Notes: a model not told the origin generated them from the letters alone. A DNA stretch of 64,000 bases from Bimastos eiseni (GCA_959347315.1 OY365807.1:14441140-14505139); one strand, 5' to 3'; numbered from the stretch's first letter, positions 26,389 to 38,109 are shown. Numbers and translations are program-made.

Positions 26389-27806
26389 TTGACAATAAAT
26401 CATATATATATATGATTTATTGTCAACTAATCGTGATATAATTAAAAGTTCCATTTAATCAGAGTGATGGAGGAAACAAAAGTAGGACCAAAGGGGCAAA
26501 TAGCCCTGCAAGTATGAAACCTAGGCACAGTCAGTTTCAGCATTTTATTTAGGTTTAGCTGTTATTAATATATAGTTCGGTTCGAGATACGTAGTTACAT
26601 TGGACAATTAAAAAATATTATAGGCCTACATAAACAGGAACTTTAACAACTCTTCTATCCTTTACTAAGCGACTCGCTATAGGCCTAGACCCACGATCTC
26701 TTGACCAAGGTTTTCCTATAATCAATTATGAATACTAAGCTTCGTTGATAATTGTTGTATTAACTGCTTCTGTAGCGCACCTTTAAGTAAGACTCTGTTT
26801 TATTAAGGCGCGATATAAGTGTTAGTTGTTTTGCATTGTATAGGTGGTGTAGAATGTAAGAGGAAGATTCAGAGTCTTTTTTAAAGATAGAGAATGCTAA
26901 GCATGACGTACCTCCGCTGGTAATGACCTCTCCATAGTAAGGGTCCCAGTGTCCCACACAATGAACAGAAAATTTGCGAGTATTTACTTCTGCAGGTACA
27001 ACTCGATAGAGAGAACTAGCTATGTACAGATTACTATCTAATGTAGAATTGCATGACTCCGACAGCAAAAGAAGGTGGGGAGTAAATTGTTTGCTCAAGG
27101 GATGATTTCAATTGAATATATCTTAGCGTTATGGCATGTTATTAGCCGCACAGCGGTCTCAAGTAAGTTCATGCACTCGTACATATGCAAATTATGCACC
27201 ATATACACATGTAGGCCCTATATGCCAGCTTTTAAAATCAAGTAGATGATGTAATATACACACAAATGAAAATACAGAGAGTGATGGCAAGACAGAGTTA
27301 AACGTACGAAGGACGAAGTATGAAACGATTGCAGTAGCAAACTCGGAGACTAAGGTAAAGACATTGCTTTATTCACAACTAATGGAATGCGCGTATACAG
27401 GCCGACACAAAAGTGCAGTTATTAACAGGTGAAACACTTACCTTACTTACTCACAATATGACAGCGAAACCACATGTAAGAAAGAGAATGCTTATCACTA
27501 TGTACAGCTTATACGACTTTACCTCATTAAATCATTTCGTAACTGCTTCCACTTACCGTCAGTCACAGATGGGCTCGATTACTTAAACTGCCATTTGGTT
27601 AAATATTAGAATTATCTACTGAAATTTGAAAATCGATTAGAATGAGTAAAACCTTGTTGCAAATAGATTGGCTTCTACTAGATTGGTTGTTCATCTCTGC
27701 CGTCAATTGATTTAGTTTAGTCTACATTTCTTACCTAAGTTAATCTTACCTTTGTCAACTGTTATCTCATCCTCGGAATCCCTCAGCTACACTTCTGTCC
27801 TCTTTG
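25521..27806. other. Non-genic sequence with TA tract and palindrome
   Basis: No gene is supported. Open frames at 25985-26392 and 26760-27098 have no recognisable domain. A (TA)n tract occupies about 26359-26384, directly left of the 46-bp palindrome. Confidence 0.45.
26385..26430. repeat. Perfect 46-bp palindrome
   Basis: Each arm is 23 bases, starting TTAGTTGACAATAAATCAT, with an ATATAT centre and no mismatch. It could form a cruciform or hairpin. No transposon family is evident. Confidence 0.9.
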
Positions 27807-27962
27807 ACCGTGGTTGAACTGGGAGCGCTTCTGAGTAGATTTCTTCAAGAGGCGCTATATCAAGTTTCATTGATTGATTGGTTGATTGATTGGTTGATCG
27901 ATCGATCGATTGATTGATTGATAATTTGATTGATTGATTGATTAATTGATTGATCGATTGAT
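27807..27962 (+). repeat. Hairpin-tailed dispersed repeat, best copy
   Basis: AGCGCTTCT (27824-27832) pairs with AGAGGCGCT (27848-27856) across a 15-base loop. TATATCAAGTTTCATTG and a (GATT)n tail about 90 bases long follow. The copy lies just upstream of the receptor exon. Confidence 0.65.
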
Positions 27963-28074
27963 CTTATCTGACAATACCTTAACTGAAGTAGTCTTGCCTT
28001 ATCTGGTGAAACCGTGGCCTACGTCACAATGCCATGTGTACAGCGTTCATCCTTTTTTCAGCAGACACAGAGCG

Positions 28075-28551
28075 ATGTTGAACACCTCAGAGGAACAGTG
28101 TGACCTGAACATAACTGGGGATGACGTTGCTGCAACAGCCCGTGCTCATCCTCCCTCTCAGCTGCCTCCTTCTTCCGTAGTTCCACAAGACGCCGCTGAC
28201 ATCTTCTTCGACCGAACCATTCGTATCGTTGTCCTGATGGCGGAAATCCTCACCGGAACATTCGGCGCAGCCTTCGTCTGTGTCTGGCTCTGGCGCAACA
28301 GACGGCGTCGGTCACGCATCAGCATCATCATCCTGAACGTCACGACCACCGATCTGCTGGTCGTCTGCTTCGCCTGCGTCATGCAGCTCGTCTGGGAAGC
28401 AGTCGACCGGAACTGGATGGCCGGCGATGCCATGTGCCGCATCCTTAAGTGGGGCCAGAGTTTCGCGATGATGTCCAGCAACAACATGCTGGTCGTTCTC
28501 AGCGTTGATCGACACCGAGCCATTCGGTCGCCGCTCAAGGAACCCTTCTCG
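28075..28551 (+). CDS. GnRH/AKH/corazonin/vasopressin-like GPCR, exon A
   Basis: This exon encodes residues 1-159 of a class A peptide receptor predicted to act at the plasma membrane through a G protein. An acceptor (pyrimidine run plus CAG, ending 28061) lies 13 bases before the ATG. The N-terminus has glycosylation motifs NTS (3) and NIT (12). TM1 is about 51-73 and TM2 about 83-107 with Asp93 at the 2.50 position. WMAGDAMCRILKW (114-126) includes Cys121, the usual disulfide partner of loop 2. TM3 ends in DRHRAI (145-150). The frame hits a stop at 28558, but a GTGAAT donor after codon 159 (TCG) allows a phase-0 join to the exon at 52859. The coding sequence is GC-richer than its surroundings. 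TM1 shows GT where GN is usual. Ligand and exact subfamily are unknown. Confidence 0.85.
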
Positions 28552-28710
28552 GTGAATTAATATCTATTTACGTCTATGTATTTTAAATACGTGTCTGTCC
28601 ATCTGCGCATCTGTCTGTCTACTTAAACGTATAGATCTAGTCAACCTTATGGGGTAGCGGGAATCGTACTCACTTAATGCACACACTGCACGAATCGCGT
28701 TACGACTGTT

Positions 28711-28776
28711 ATCAATCAATCAAAAAAATACTTGATAAAGCGCCCCTTCAAGATATCTACTCAGAGGTGCGTTAAT
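28711..28776 (-). repeat. Hairpin-tailed dispersed repeat, minus copy
   Basis: Reverse complement of the 27807-27962 family: CACCTCTGAGTAGATATCTT then GGGGCGC, ending in a (GATT)n tail. Confidence 0.6.
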
Positions 28777-29279
28777 ACGTTATCCGTTACTCTACGCACG
28801 TAGGAAGTTTAAACTGACTAATTTCTGTTAACTAATTTTTGAGGGTTATAAGCACACTAACAAAGTAAAATGATAAAATATTTATTAGCACGTAACGATT
28901 TCTTAAATGATTTCAGTATTATGCAAACGACGTATGGCGGTAGGGCTGTTGTTCAAACCGAGAATCCCTTGGATATTAATACAATAAGCAAAATTATTAT
29001 ACATGTAGGGCTGGTGCAAACAAAGACTCGTCAATGAAATTCGACTTTGTCTAGTTTAGCATAGATATGAGAATCCGATGTTACAGTGAAGGGTAGCAAT
29101 TTATACGTGTAAATTAGTTATACATAAGTTTTTTTAATGTTCATCTGGTTAATTCTGATGGCTTTAAATCTACTAAAGAACTGGTTAGTATGTGAGTTTG
29201 GTGAAACCCTCGCTATAGTTATTCGATTTTCCATTTTATAGGATACTAAGTGTATGCGATGAGTCGATGTAGTTGGAGG

Positions 29280-29520
29280 CCCATCTGTGCACCCATCTAT
29301 ACACCCATATGTACACCCACATGTACACCCATATGTACACCCATCTGTGCATCCATCTATGCACCCACCTGTAGTATTCTGTACACTCATATGTACACCC
29401 ATCTATACACGGTCTCATCTATACACGGTATGTCCATATGTGCACCCCTACGTACACCCATCTCTACACCCATTTGTACATCCATCTGTATTCTCTACAC
29501 TTATCTGCCGTATGTAGACC
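29280..29520. repeat. 12-bp minisatellite ACCCATCTGTAC-type
   Basis: Diverged tandem 12-mers (CACCCATATGTA, CACCCATCTGTG and similar). The Cys/Thr/Pro- and Gly/Cys/Trp-rich frames on both strands come from the repeat and are not genes. Confidence 0.85.
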
Positions 29521-29721
29521 TACACATGTCTAAATCTCTCTAGGCATTGTTACAATTTTTATCTTATCATTATTATGTTATTGTAATTATTATTGTTATT
29601 GTAATGTGTGCACATTTATTAAGCGCCATTATAACTATTGATCACAATGGATGGCGCTATGTATATATATATATAATTATATATATTTACATATATAATA
29701 TTATAATATAGTCTGTATGTA
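29521..29721. repeat. AT-rich sequence with GCGCC hairpin
   Basis: AGCGCCAT near 29620 pairs with ATGGCGCT near 29652, followed by a (TA)n tract. It resembles the hairpin end of the dispersed repeat family but is not clearly the same. Confidence 0.35.
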
Positions 29722-29935
29722 TTAATTGATTAATCAACCAAAATGTAGCGCTCCTTCCAGATCTTCTTACAGGCGCTACCGCCCCATGGCACCACGGCTG
29801 AAAAGGACAGGTTTCGGAGAGGTATGAAATGCCGGTGAGGGGTTTCTAGGGGACATAGCTCTAGGGGATGTCCATTCCAGAAGGTCGATCTCACGATCGA
29901 TAGAAGTGCGTGTAACAGGGCAGACCAGGTGAGCT
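29722..29935 (-). repeat. Hairpin-tailed dispersed repeat, minus copy with body
   Basis: On the - strand, GTAGCGCCTGTAAGAAGATC then GGAGCGCTACATTTTGGTTG with an ATTGATT tail. About 150 bases of GC-richer body extend to about 29935. Confidence 0.5.
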
Positions 29936-30268
29936 TTAACCGCAGGGCGAAATGGTCGTATACCAGTACTGGTAGAAATTGGGCGACATACAGCTAAGTA
30001 TTAAAGAGGCGTCGAATAATTCAGAACATGTCCCATTTCACACCATCAGTTACTCAGTCGTCAGCGTCCTGTCACCCTCTGTATCAGTGTCGTAAAATCC
30101 CTGCTCTGCATCCTACCAAACACCTCGACCTTCAGATTTCAGTCCTTCGTTCCGATCGTATAGTTGCAACTGCAGTATAAACGAATGAAACTTTTCAATA
30201 AGGAACACGAATGTTGGGTCGTAATCCGAAACAAAGCCGAAATGTCGTCGTAATTTCACGTATTCAGC

Positions 30269-30307
30269 GCAAATTGCCCTGTAAGCAAATCTTACAGGGC
30301 AATTTGC
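30269..30307. repeat. Perfect 17-bp-arm hairpin
   Basis: GCAAATTGCCCTGTAAG, a CAAAT loop, then the exact reverse complement of the arm. There are no mismatches. Confidence 0.9.
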
Positions 30308-30694
30308 AAAGATTGTGCTTTACTGTGCTATTTGAACGTCAGCGCAGTCTGCGGGTGGAACGTCTAGCGTTGAAATGAAACACGTGGAGATTGTAAGCTA
30401 CGAGATGATCGTATTAACGTCGGATTTTACAGAACCACCCAGTGGGTTTAGAAGGACCATCCGTATGAATTCGGAGAAGCATTTGCAAAATAAATTACTT
30501 GTGTAACTCAAAGAACCGTCAGAAGATTCACAAGAGCCATCTGCATGATCGTAGGATTCAAAACAAGCATTTGAAACGTCTCTAGAGAGGGGAAGATTCT
30601 GTAGAATTACTACTAGCAAAAACTGGCCACGAGGGATCGTACAAGTGCACTTCTTTTAGTCTTACTCTTGTGACAGCATACTTCGATTTATCAT
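30308..30694. other. Non-genic intronic sequence
   Basis: No feature is supported. Confidence 0.5.
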
Positions 30695-30767
30695 GACAGA
30701 ATGGTGATGGTGATTATTATTTTTATGATGACTATGATGATGAGGATGAGGATGACGACGACGACGG

Positions 30768-30798
<31 letters not shown>

Positions 30799-30892
30799 GG
30801 TGGTGGTGGTGATGATGACGGTGGTGATAAGGACGATGATGATGATAATGATGCTGATGACGACGACGATGAAAATAAAGATGATCATGATA
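30695..30892. repeat. ATG/ACG/GGT triplet repeat
   Basis: Mixed GAT, GAC and GGT triplets, giving His-, Ile- or Met/Val-rich artefact frames on both strands. Confidence 0.9.
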
Positions 30893-33188
30893 CCACGTCA
30901 TGACATGCTACAGTGGTTCACACTTCTGTCGCAGACAGCGATCATATCTGTTGGTTCTGCAGCTGAATATGCCGCAGTTGGTAAGTCTGACAGATACTCA
31001 TCCATCTATCTATCTACAAACCAAGGATTCGTTCCAGGCTCCTGAAAAATCCCCGGGTTTGTAAATGCTGAGCTTGTAGTGTTTCTCTCCAAATTGGTAC
31101 GTCGTGTTTAAGATGTGCCTGAAGGACGCCATTAACCAACTTCCTACAGTAACATTCAGTTGCTTGAAGGTTGTTCACCTGGTTGTATTTATTGTAGTTA
31201 AGTGTCAGTAATATTATATTTTTATGGGTCGCATGAGTCATGAACATTGAGTGATGAAATGGGACATCTCTACGCGTTGTTAGTTCCGACCTTGGCTTAT
31301 AATTATGATGTTATATAACTGCGTTCCCTCATCAGCAATTCAGCATAGCAACATCTAGATATGACTGAGGATGAACAACCACACGCCATCACCAACCACC
31401 GCGCAATGTCTGATGACCTGCGTCTGTGAACAGCCTGAGACGATAGATTGGGTCACCGACACATGAGCGTACAAGGGATCAAGGGGAATGTCCATCGACG
31501 CCTTTGCGGGATAGTCATTCGTAGGCAGAGTCGAGAGGAAAGGATATGAGTCGGACGTTTCTTCGACTGGCGGAATTGTGCGCTGGTCACCTTGGAGGAA
31601 TGAATACAAATTCAAGATTCTTTTTCTGGGTCGGTCGAGTCTCGTCGATCGGTTCCGCTAACACACATAGCCTATACGAGCGGTGTTGTGCCGATTATTA
31701 TTCCCACTCGTCCATCGCTTCGTTCGACTGCACGGAGAGCATTTTTCCTAATCTTATAGGATTCGGAATTCATGGGTTGGACAAAATGCTTCGAAAAAAA
31801 CCATTAAATGCAAAACCGGGTGTTTTAAAATTACTCATGTCTTTTTTATTTAGTCGTGGCTCGGTTGGAAACGCTCCTGAGTAAGTTTCTCAATTGGGCG
31901 CTATATTAGTGTAAGAAAGAATGAATGAATGTGACTTTCCAATTAATTTTCATAACTGATAATGGAATTTTATTGCTCCGAAAAATAATTTTCGGGATCA
32001 TCTTTTGCAATAACAAATTCTGGTTACAAAAAACTTTTATACAATTTTATACTCACGTTTAATAGCGGCAGTAAGTGAAACTGATAGGCAACCAGACAAC
32101 GCTCCATCCTATAAAATACCAACTTTCATATTTGTTTTTAGATCTAATGCATAAATAATTATGAAACCAAGGCGCGGATATCGCAAGGATAGACCAGTCT
32201 CTTTTTACAATGAGAAGCTTCGACATTTCAGTGACAGCTCGGACCAGTGAGTGTTGGATAAGCTACAGAGCGTTCAGTTAGATGGATTCGAGGATGAAAA
32301 AGATGGGATGATTGGTCACTCTTTACATATATCTCAATTTCACCAATCGAGCTGTGAGCGGAGATAGCAATGGTGGAAGCAATTTCTAAGTCGAGCGTTG
32401 TCCTGATGCGGCGGAGGTCATAAAGGAGAGGGGTTGAATATGTGGTTAGAGAGACAATATGTGAATCGATGGCAATACCAAAATTGCGGACCGGACTCTG
32501 CATACGTCCTCCCTTTGGAATAGTCTTCCTGGGAACATTTTCAGCCCTAGATCTGTTAACCTCATTCCAATAGCCACTTCGTCCTATGCTGACATTAAGC
32601 TGTTTAGATTTCTTAGACAGTCGTGTGCAAAAAGCCTCACACATATACAGGCCTACAGACATACATACATTTATCTAATTCATTCATACATAAATGAATA
32701 CATACATACATATATACATGCACACATGATATAGGCATATACTTGCATACATGCGTATTCTTGAGAAATCCCAATAGACGGGAGAATGCCGGTGTCTTCA
32801 TTATCATCGACAATGCGTCTGCTTTATCTGTGGCACACGATCTCGCATTCATCCCATTCCATCCCATTCCATCTCATTCTATTCCATCCAATCACTCCCA
32901 GTGGCTCCAAATGCAACCAACTCAGAACAATAGCGAATGCGTCGCATCCTACACCTCCCCATTCAAATACCTCTGCGCTTGTAAGTCCACCTTTTACTTA
33001 ACCAAGCACCAATTGGGAATACATTTATCCTACGAAGACTCATGACACCATTGCCTACATGCTACTGGCATGCAACAAATTCTATGGGCCATCAGCCAAT
33101 GCACCAGCAATCTAGTCAACTGACAACTCTAAAGCCAGCCAGCAAGTTTGCCAGTCAATACAGGTGAGGCATCAAGGGAAGAAAGGGC
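30893..33188. other. Non-genic intronic sequence
   Basis: No exon is supported. A hairpin-tailed repeat end (ACGCTCCTGAGTAAGTTTCT, then GGGCGCTATATTAG and an AATG tail) sits at 31855-31935. Open frames at 31355-31884 and 32228-32662 have no recognised domain. Confidence 0.45.
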
Positions 33189-33191
33189 TGA

Positions 33192-34855
33192 GGGGCCGTC
33201 CATAAATGACGTCACGCACTTAGGGGGGGGGAGGGGGGTCTGACACATGTGACGATGTGTGACGAGGGGGAAGGGGGTATGAGTAATGTGACGTCACATT
33301 AAAAAAATAATTTTTGATAAATTTATAAAAACGTCCTTTAATATTTTATAAAGCAATATAATTTTTTTCTTTTATTCACTAGATGTCAGTAGCATAGGAT
33401 TTCTGACAAAATTTTGGTTCTAAATTTATGTTCACTTTTGACGTTTATTATTACTCTGTCAGGAAGAGGAAATTGCAATTATTCTTTTATGCAGTCGTTC
33501 AATGTAGGCTACTATATTAAAAAACGCATTATTTTCGAATTAATAATATTATAAAACGTAAGTATTGTAATTCCTGTCACTATTACGTTGCCCGAGAACT
33601 ATTCTGGCGTATCTCAAAATTTGCCATAAAATTTCGAGAAAATCGATGTTAAAGTTTTGCATAATGTAACGTCATACCAGCGTAATGCGCTATTTCAAAT
33701 TTGCATAATCGGCGCGAAATCAGTAAAAATATATCTACATAAAGTTAATATTTGCTCTATAAAAAATAACGGTCGTTAACGGTCAATCAGAACGATTGAC
33801 ATTGAGCAGTATAATTCCACATGATCGTTTGTATCTTATTCTGCTTATGAAGAATCCTTACTGTATAAAGCGTTACTCTAGCAGTTAATAATTATGGTGG
33901 TAAAAATAACTGGCATTATGCAATGTAAAATAAACGCACAGAGTGCGAGCCTTCGCAGTGTGAGTGGAACAGAGAGCAATGCATCAGAGAGAAATGCAGC
34001 AGAATGCAATATAGCAAGAACAATGCAACAGAGAGAAATGCAGCAGTACAGAAATGCACCACAGAACAATGACACAATACGTTTGAAAATCCGTTTTTCA
34101 AGAATTGTAAAAAAAACGGTGATTTTTAATGAAATTTTGTGTAAGAAGTCTTTTGAGCGGCTTTTTATGGTCCTTCAAACGACATTAACCCAATGAAAAT
34201 CGGTTCAGCCCTTCTGAAGATACTTTGATTTTTCTATGATTATCAATCGACTAAAAAATTCGTTTTTTACAAATTGTAAAAAAGCGTCATTTTATGAAAT
34301 TTTGCAATTAGGAATTTTTGAGTGGCTTTCAGTGCACTTTCCAACGAGATGAACAAGGTCAAAATCGGTTCATTTCTTCCGGAGATATTTTTATTTTTGT
34401 ATTTTATCAAAATAATAATTTTTTATGATTCAACCAGAACTTCAGAACTTTTCAACCTGCTGTGGAAAAAAACTATAAGTCGTTCTACCGCAAAGTTTCA
34501 ATATTGCTATACATAATTACTACTATTAATTCTATGGGTTACTTCTTTTTATAAGAAAATAAAAGAATAAAAATTATTCTGAACATTGCATTTTTTTAGC
34601 ATTAATAGAAGATGAGTCTACGATTATTTTAAAATGATTTTTTATGCTAAGTTCAGCAATGTTTAAAAAAGTTAATTATTAATTTTTATGTTTTATTTGA
34701 AATTAAATGAAGTGGTTTTTCTGGGGGGGGGGTCAGAGCATTGTGACGTCATATTTGAGGGGAGTCAGACTTTTTGTGACGAAGTGTGACAAGGGGGGGA
34801 GGAGGGGGGGTCAAAAATCAGCCAATTTCGCGTGACGTCATTTATGGACGGCCCC
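33192..34855. mobile_element. 1.66-kb non-autonomous DNA transposon, 26-bp perfect ends
   Basis: The first 26 bases (starting GGGGCCGTCCATAAATGACG) are perfectly inverted at 34830-34855. TGA on both sides (33189-33191 and 34856-34858) is a 3-bp target duplication. Near both ends lie G-runs and GTGACG/GTGTGACGA motifs. The interior is AT-rich, has no transposase, and carries a diverged tandem duplication at about 34100-34400 (both halves contain TTGTAAAAAA, ATGAAATTTTG and AAAATCGGTTCA). The superfamily is not certain; a 3-bp duplication would suit PIF/Harbinger-type or CACTA-type elements. Confidence 0.8.
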
Positions 34856-34937
34856 TGACTATTGATCGATCGAAACGTATGCCTTGTTCCAGTCCTTTGG
34901 CAACGTTTGGTTTTCCTCCAATCGCGCAAAACAGAAA

Positions 34938-35561
34938 CAGAGGCGTAGCTAGGAGGAGGCAGGGGTGGACAATTCAAACTTTATGCTTCTCCATTCTCCC
35001 ACGGAGAATTAAAATGCTCTTTCATGGAATAATAGGAAGAACTTGGACCTCGTCATCCTGTTCAATGGATATTCCATTTAAATCCAGCTCTTCTTCGTCA
35101 ATCCAATCTACACTCTCTCAGTTCTTCGTTTGCAATTACGGCCATTAGTTCACGTTGCCGACGTGCAGCGACTATCTGTGGCCTGATGTGTTTTAGCCGA
35201 ATAATTGATTCCTGCTTGCGTGTTACAGAATGGCTGCCTCGCTTCCATAACCCCAAAATCGACACTGAGCGTGAAAGTAAACGGTTCAAAAATTATGAAT
35301 GCAATAATCATAATTATTGTTATTAAATTGAGGAAAGCAACTCTCAATTTAATTTAGTAAAAAGTGATAAAATAACGAATTTTGATGCTTCATGTGATGA
35401 TATGATGTCACATTTCTTAGACCTCCTCTCCTCTGTCACACAACGTCAGAAATGTGTGACCTCCAACGCTAGACGCGTGACGTCATTTATGGACGTCCAC
35501 CAAAAGGGGCGCCAATTCTGTAGTTTGTCCTCGGGCGCGAAATACCCTCGCTACGCCTCTG
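34938..35561. mobile_element. 624-bp hAT-type MITE
   Basis: The ends CAGAGGCGTAGC (34938-34949) and GCTACGCCTCTG (35550-35561) are perfectly inverted. The 8-bp flanks AACAGAAA and AGCAGAAA differ at one base. An 8-bp duplication with CAGNGGCGTAGC ends fits hAT. No transposase is encoded. Confidence 0.75.
35385..35505. mobile_element. Remnant of the GGGGCCGTCC transposon end inside the hAT MITE
   Basis: GCGTGACGTCATTTATGGAC at about 35476 equals the right end of the 33192-34855 element. TGTCACACAACGTCAG upstream resembles its subterminal repeats. The left end is not present, so this is a fragment nested within or captured by the hAT MITE. Confidence 0.55.
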
Positions 35562-36309
35562 AGCAGAAATGGCACTCAGCAGTCAATCAGTCGATCGGAC
35601 AGAGGCTAATCAACACACAGCGTCTACGGTACGTTTCCCTGCATGGAGGTAGCGAAAATCGCAAGAAACCCCGACTAAAATGGATTAAGTTTGGAGGAGT
35701 CTCTCGGCCCCTCCCCTATAGAACAGAAGAGCAGTGGAATCAACACGGATATCAACTGCGTTGCCTATCAATGGGATGCGGGAGATGAAGTTGGTAATAA
35801 TTGGAAATTTGTAATCTATAATTAACAATGTTTCCTGTAATGCTTTCCAAGTCAAAGTTGAAATCACCGAAACGCTGCCGCACGTAACATGTCCTCAAAC
35901 CGTTAGCCTCTGGCTCAATACTAAAACGATAAAAACAGAGACATGTATTATATCGAGTATCTGCAGAATATTCACAGTTCGATGCCATTTCCCACTCACT
36001 CTATTCAGTCGCCTTCGCCCAGTTTCTTACTTACGTAAAAGTGCATTTATCCCGGATCAAATAACCCGTGTGCTTGAATCCACCGTAGGCTATCCCATCG
36101 AGTGATCCGGATCAATCGAGGTGTGTTTGGTTGCAGAAAGCCTTCCGGTGCCTCGAGTGTCCACCCATCACTCTATCCAGAATAAGTGGTGGCTTCCCAA
36201 TCGCTGCGCATGGCTGCTAAAGGCGTTGCCATGGCCACGAGTGATTTCTATAGCGGTCACATGAAAACGATTCCAATGTAGCGACGCGGAAAGACCGAAT
36301 GCGATGACT
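35562..36309. other. Non-genic intronic sequence
   Basis: No feature is supported. Confidence 0.45.
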
Positions 36310-36384
36310 GAGAGAGAGAGACAGACAGACACAGACAGACAGACAGAGAAAGAGAGAGAGTGAGAGACAGAGAAAGAGAGCAAG

Positions 36385-36422
<38 letters not shown>

Positions 36423-36424
36423 CA

Positions 36425-36488
<64 letters not shown>
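36310..36488. repeat. GA-rich tract and long (TA)n
   Basis: (GA)n/(GACA)n up to about 36425, then an almost pure TA run to 36486. Confidence 0.95.
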
Positions 36489-36490
<2 letters not shown>

Positions 36491-37783
36491 CCTTCCTAAG
36501 GTAGACTCAGCCTTTCATTCGCTTGGCGGCTTTGTGAAATGGTGCATCAGGATATCATGGCCATGGCCGCCTTGCATTTCTGTTGACAGAAGGATGAAGG
36601 ACAAAATGTCTACACTGAGCTGCTGTGAAGATGGTCAGCATCGGTGCCTCATCCTCTTTTCATCCTCTTTTCATCCTCTTTGAATTCACTCAGACGTTCG
36701 CTGTTTCATCGCTAGTAATCGAAGGAATGAATAAAACCCGTGTAAGTCGCTTTTGTCGCCGTGAGTTTTATCCGGTAGCAACGGGATAATCTCACGGGGC
36801 AGCATGAGATACTTGCCCTTGTTAGGGATCAACATGTCGGGGTTAGAGTTAAGCTTCCTCTGAAAGCGGTCTTAATAATTATTAGGTCTTCATCACCACG
36901 GTTACTAATGCAGAAGTGAGGTTAGCGGTTTATGTCCTTTGAGTTCTACAGAGGAACCGCTGGAAACTCCTCCCACAAAATTTATACTTTGAGGTAAATT
37001 ACCTGATTATAAGCATAGAAATCAATTTCCTAACAAATCAAGGCAATGTGTAACATTTCCTCAGTTATATCTGGCAATCGTTTATTTCCATTTGCTTCAG
37101 AAAACGCAATTTAACGTAGATAATGAAAGAACCCGTGTAAGTCGCTTTTACAGTTTCGTGTGACAGTGCTGGGTGAGGACCGCTGCTGCGGTCTTCGAGT
37201 CTCCAATAGGCCTATACACGTTTTACTGCAACTGTGTATTTTAATTTAAATCTCCTGCTTAAAGAAAGTCTTACTTCATCCTGTGTGATAGGTCCACGAT
37301 AGACATCTTACGTCACGGCGTGGGCATTGTAAGTCCCTCGGGCCTTTCGTTCAAAGGTAAAGAAGAGGTTCTACGCAGAAACCACGGTCATCCGGATGAG
37401 CTTTTGCAAATCGAGCCAACAGCGTACAGCTTCTTCGTGTGTTGCTTAAAACTGCGTACTTAGATGGAGATCCAGTTAGCTTCATTACTATCCTTCAAGC
37501 ACTCCTAATTAAATTAGAGGACTCAAGGCAACAAGAGAGGAGATGGTTCAGGGAGAAGATGGTTTAATTCGACGCCATGCCATTAACCTGTTTGGACCAA
37601 ATAGCCTTTGTAGAGATAGAATAATCTTATGTGTGGCGCAGGTTACCGTGATTCTTGATAACTGTAAATCTTCATGTAGTAATCAATACATACATATATA
37701 TATATTTATATATTTATATAGTTATATATATAACGCTTTACAGATCGTCTTGTAGTAATAATAGCAATATATATATATATATA
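36489..37783. other. Non-genic intronic sequence left of the LTR element
   Basis: CATCCTCTTTT is repeated at about 36650-36680. AACCCGTGTAAGTCGCTTT occurs twice (about 36736 and 37131). TA-rich blocks lie at 37690-37782, directly against the LTR insertion. Confidence 0.5.
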
Positions 37784-37787
37784 CTAC
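37784..37787. repeat. Target-site duplication CTAC, left
   Basis: CTAC directly before the TG of the 5' LTR. The same four bases directly follow the CA of the 3' LTR at 50755-50758. Confidence 0.8.
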
Positions 37788-38109
37788 TGTGGCGGACAGG
37801 CCACAAGGCTTGGATTAAAGAATTTGTTCGTAATTAATCGGCTCGCCATAGCGCTTAATTTACGTACATTTTCTTACAGTGTTGGTATTGGAGGGAAGAC
37901 CGATCGGCGGTTTGTAGTTCTGTGCATAGCGTGCAGACGCATGAATCGGGTTGAGTATAGCCTGACATGCGGTGCGTCGCTTATATTGTAGAGTGGTGAC
38001 GACTGCTCTGCATATACGGTGCATTGAATTCCTTGGTTAGCGATTAATACCGCACACCCGTGTGGTCGGTGAGCGTTCGTTCAAAGCTTGGTTCACGGCA
38101 AGTTGCGAG

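Noticed and set aside
25985..26392. 135-residue + strand open frame
   Set aside because: No recognisable domain, ends in a TA repeat, no splice context; not enough to call a gene.
28158..28538. 126-residue - strand frame opposite GPCR exon A
   Set aside because: Shadow of the GC-rich receptor exon; no family signature.
29118..29543. Cys/Gly/Thr-rich frames on both strands
   Set aside because: Products of the 12-bp repeat.
30662..31045. His-rich and Met/Val-rich frames
   Set aside because: Products of GAT/GGT triplet repeats.
37788..37995. Short LTR model ending at TTCTTACA near 37880, or at the TGGTGACGAC site at 37994 taken as a primer-binding site
   Set aside because: The homology between left and right copies continues for 2.4 kb past these points and stops exactly at GCCACA, where the inverted terminus, CTAC duplication and another TGG site coincide.
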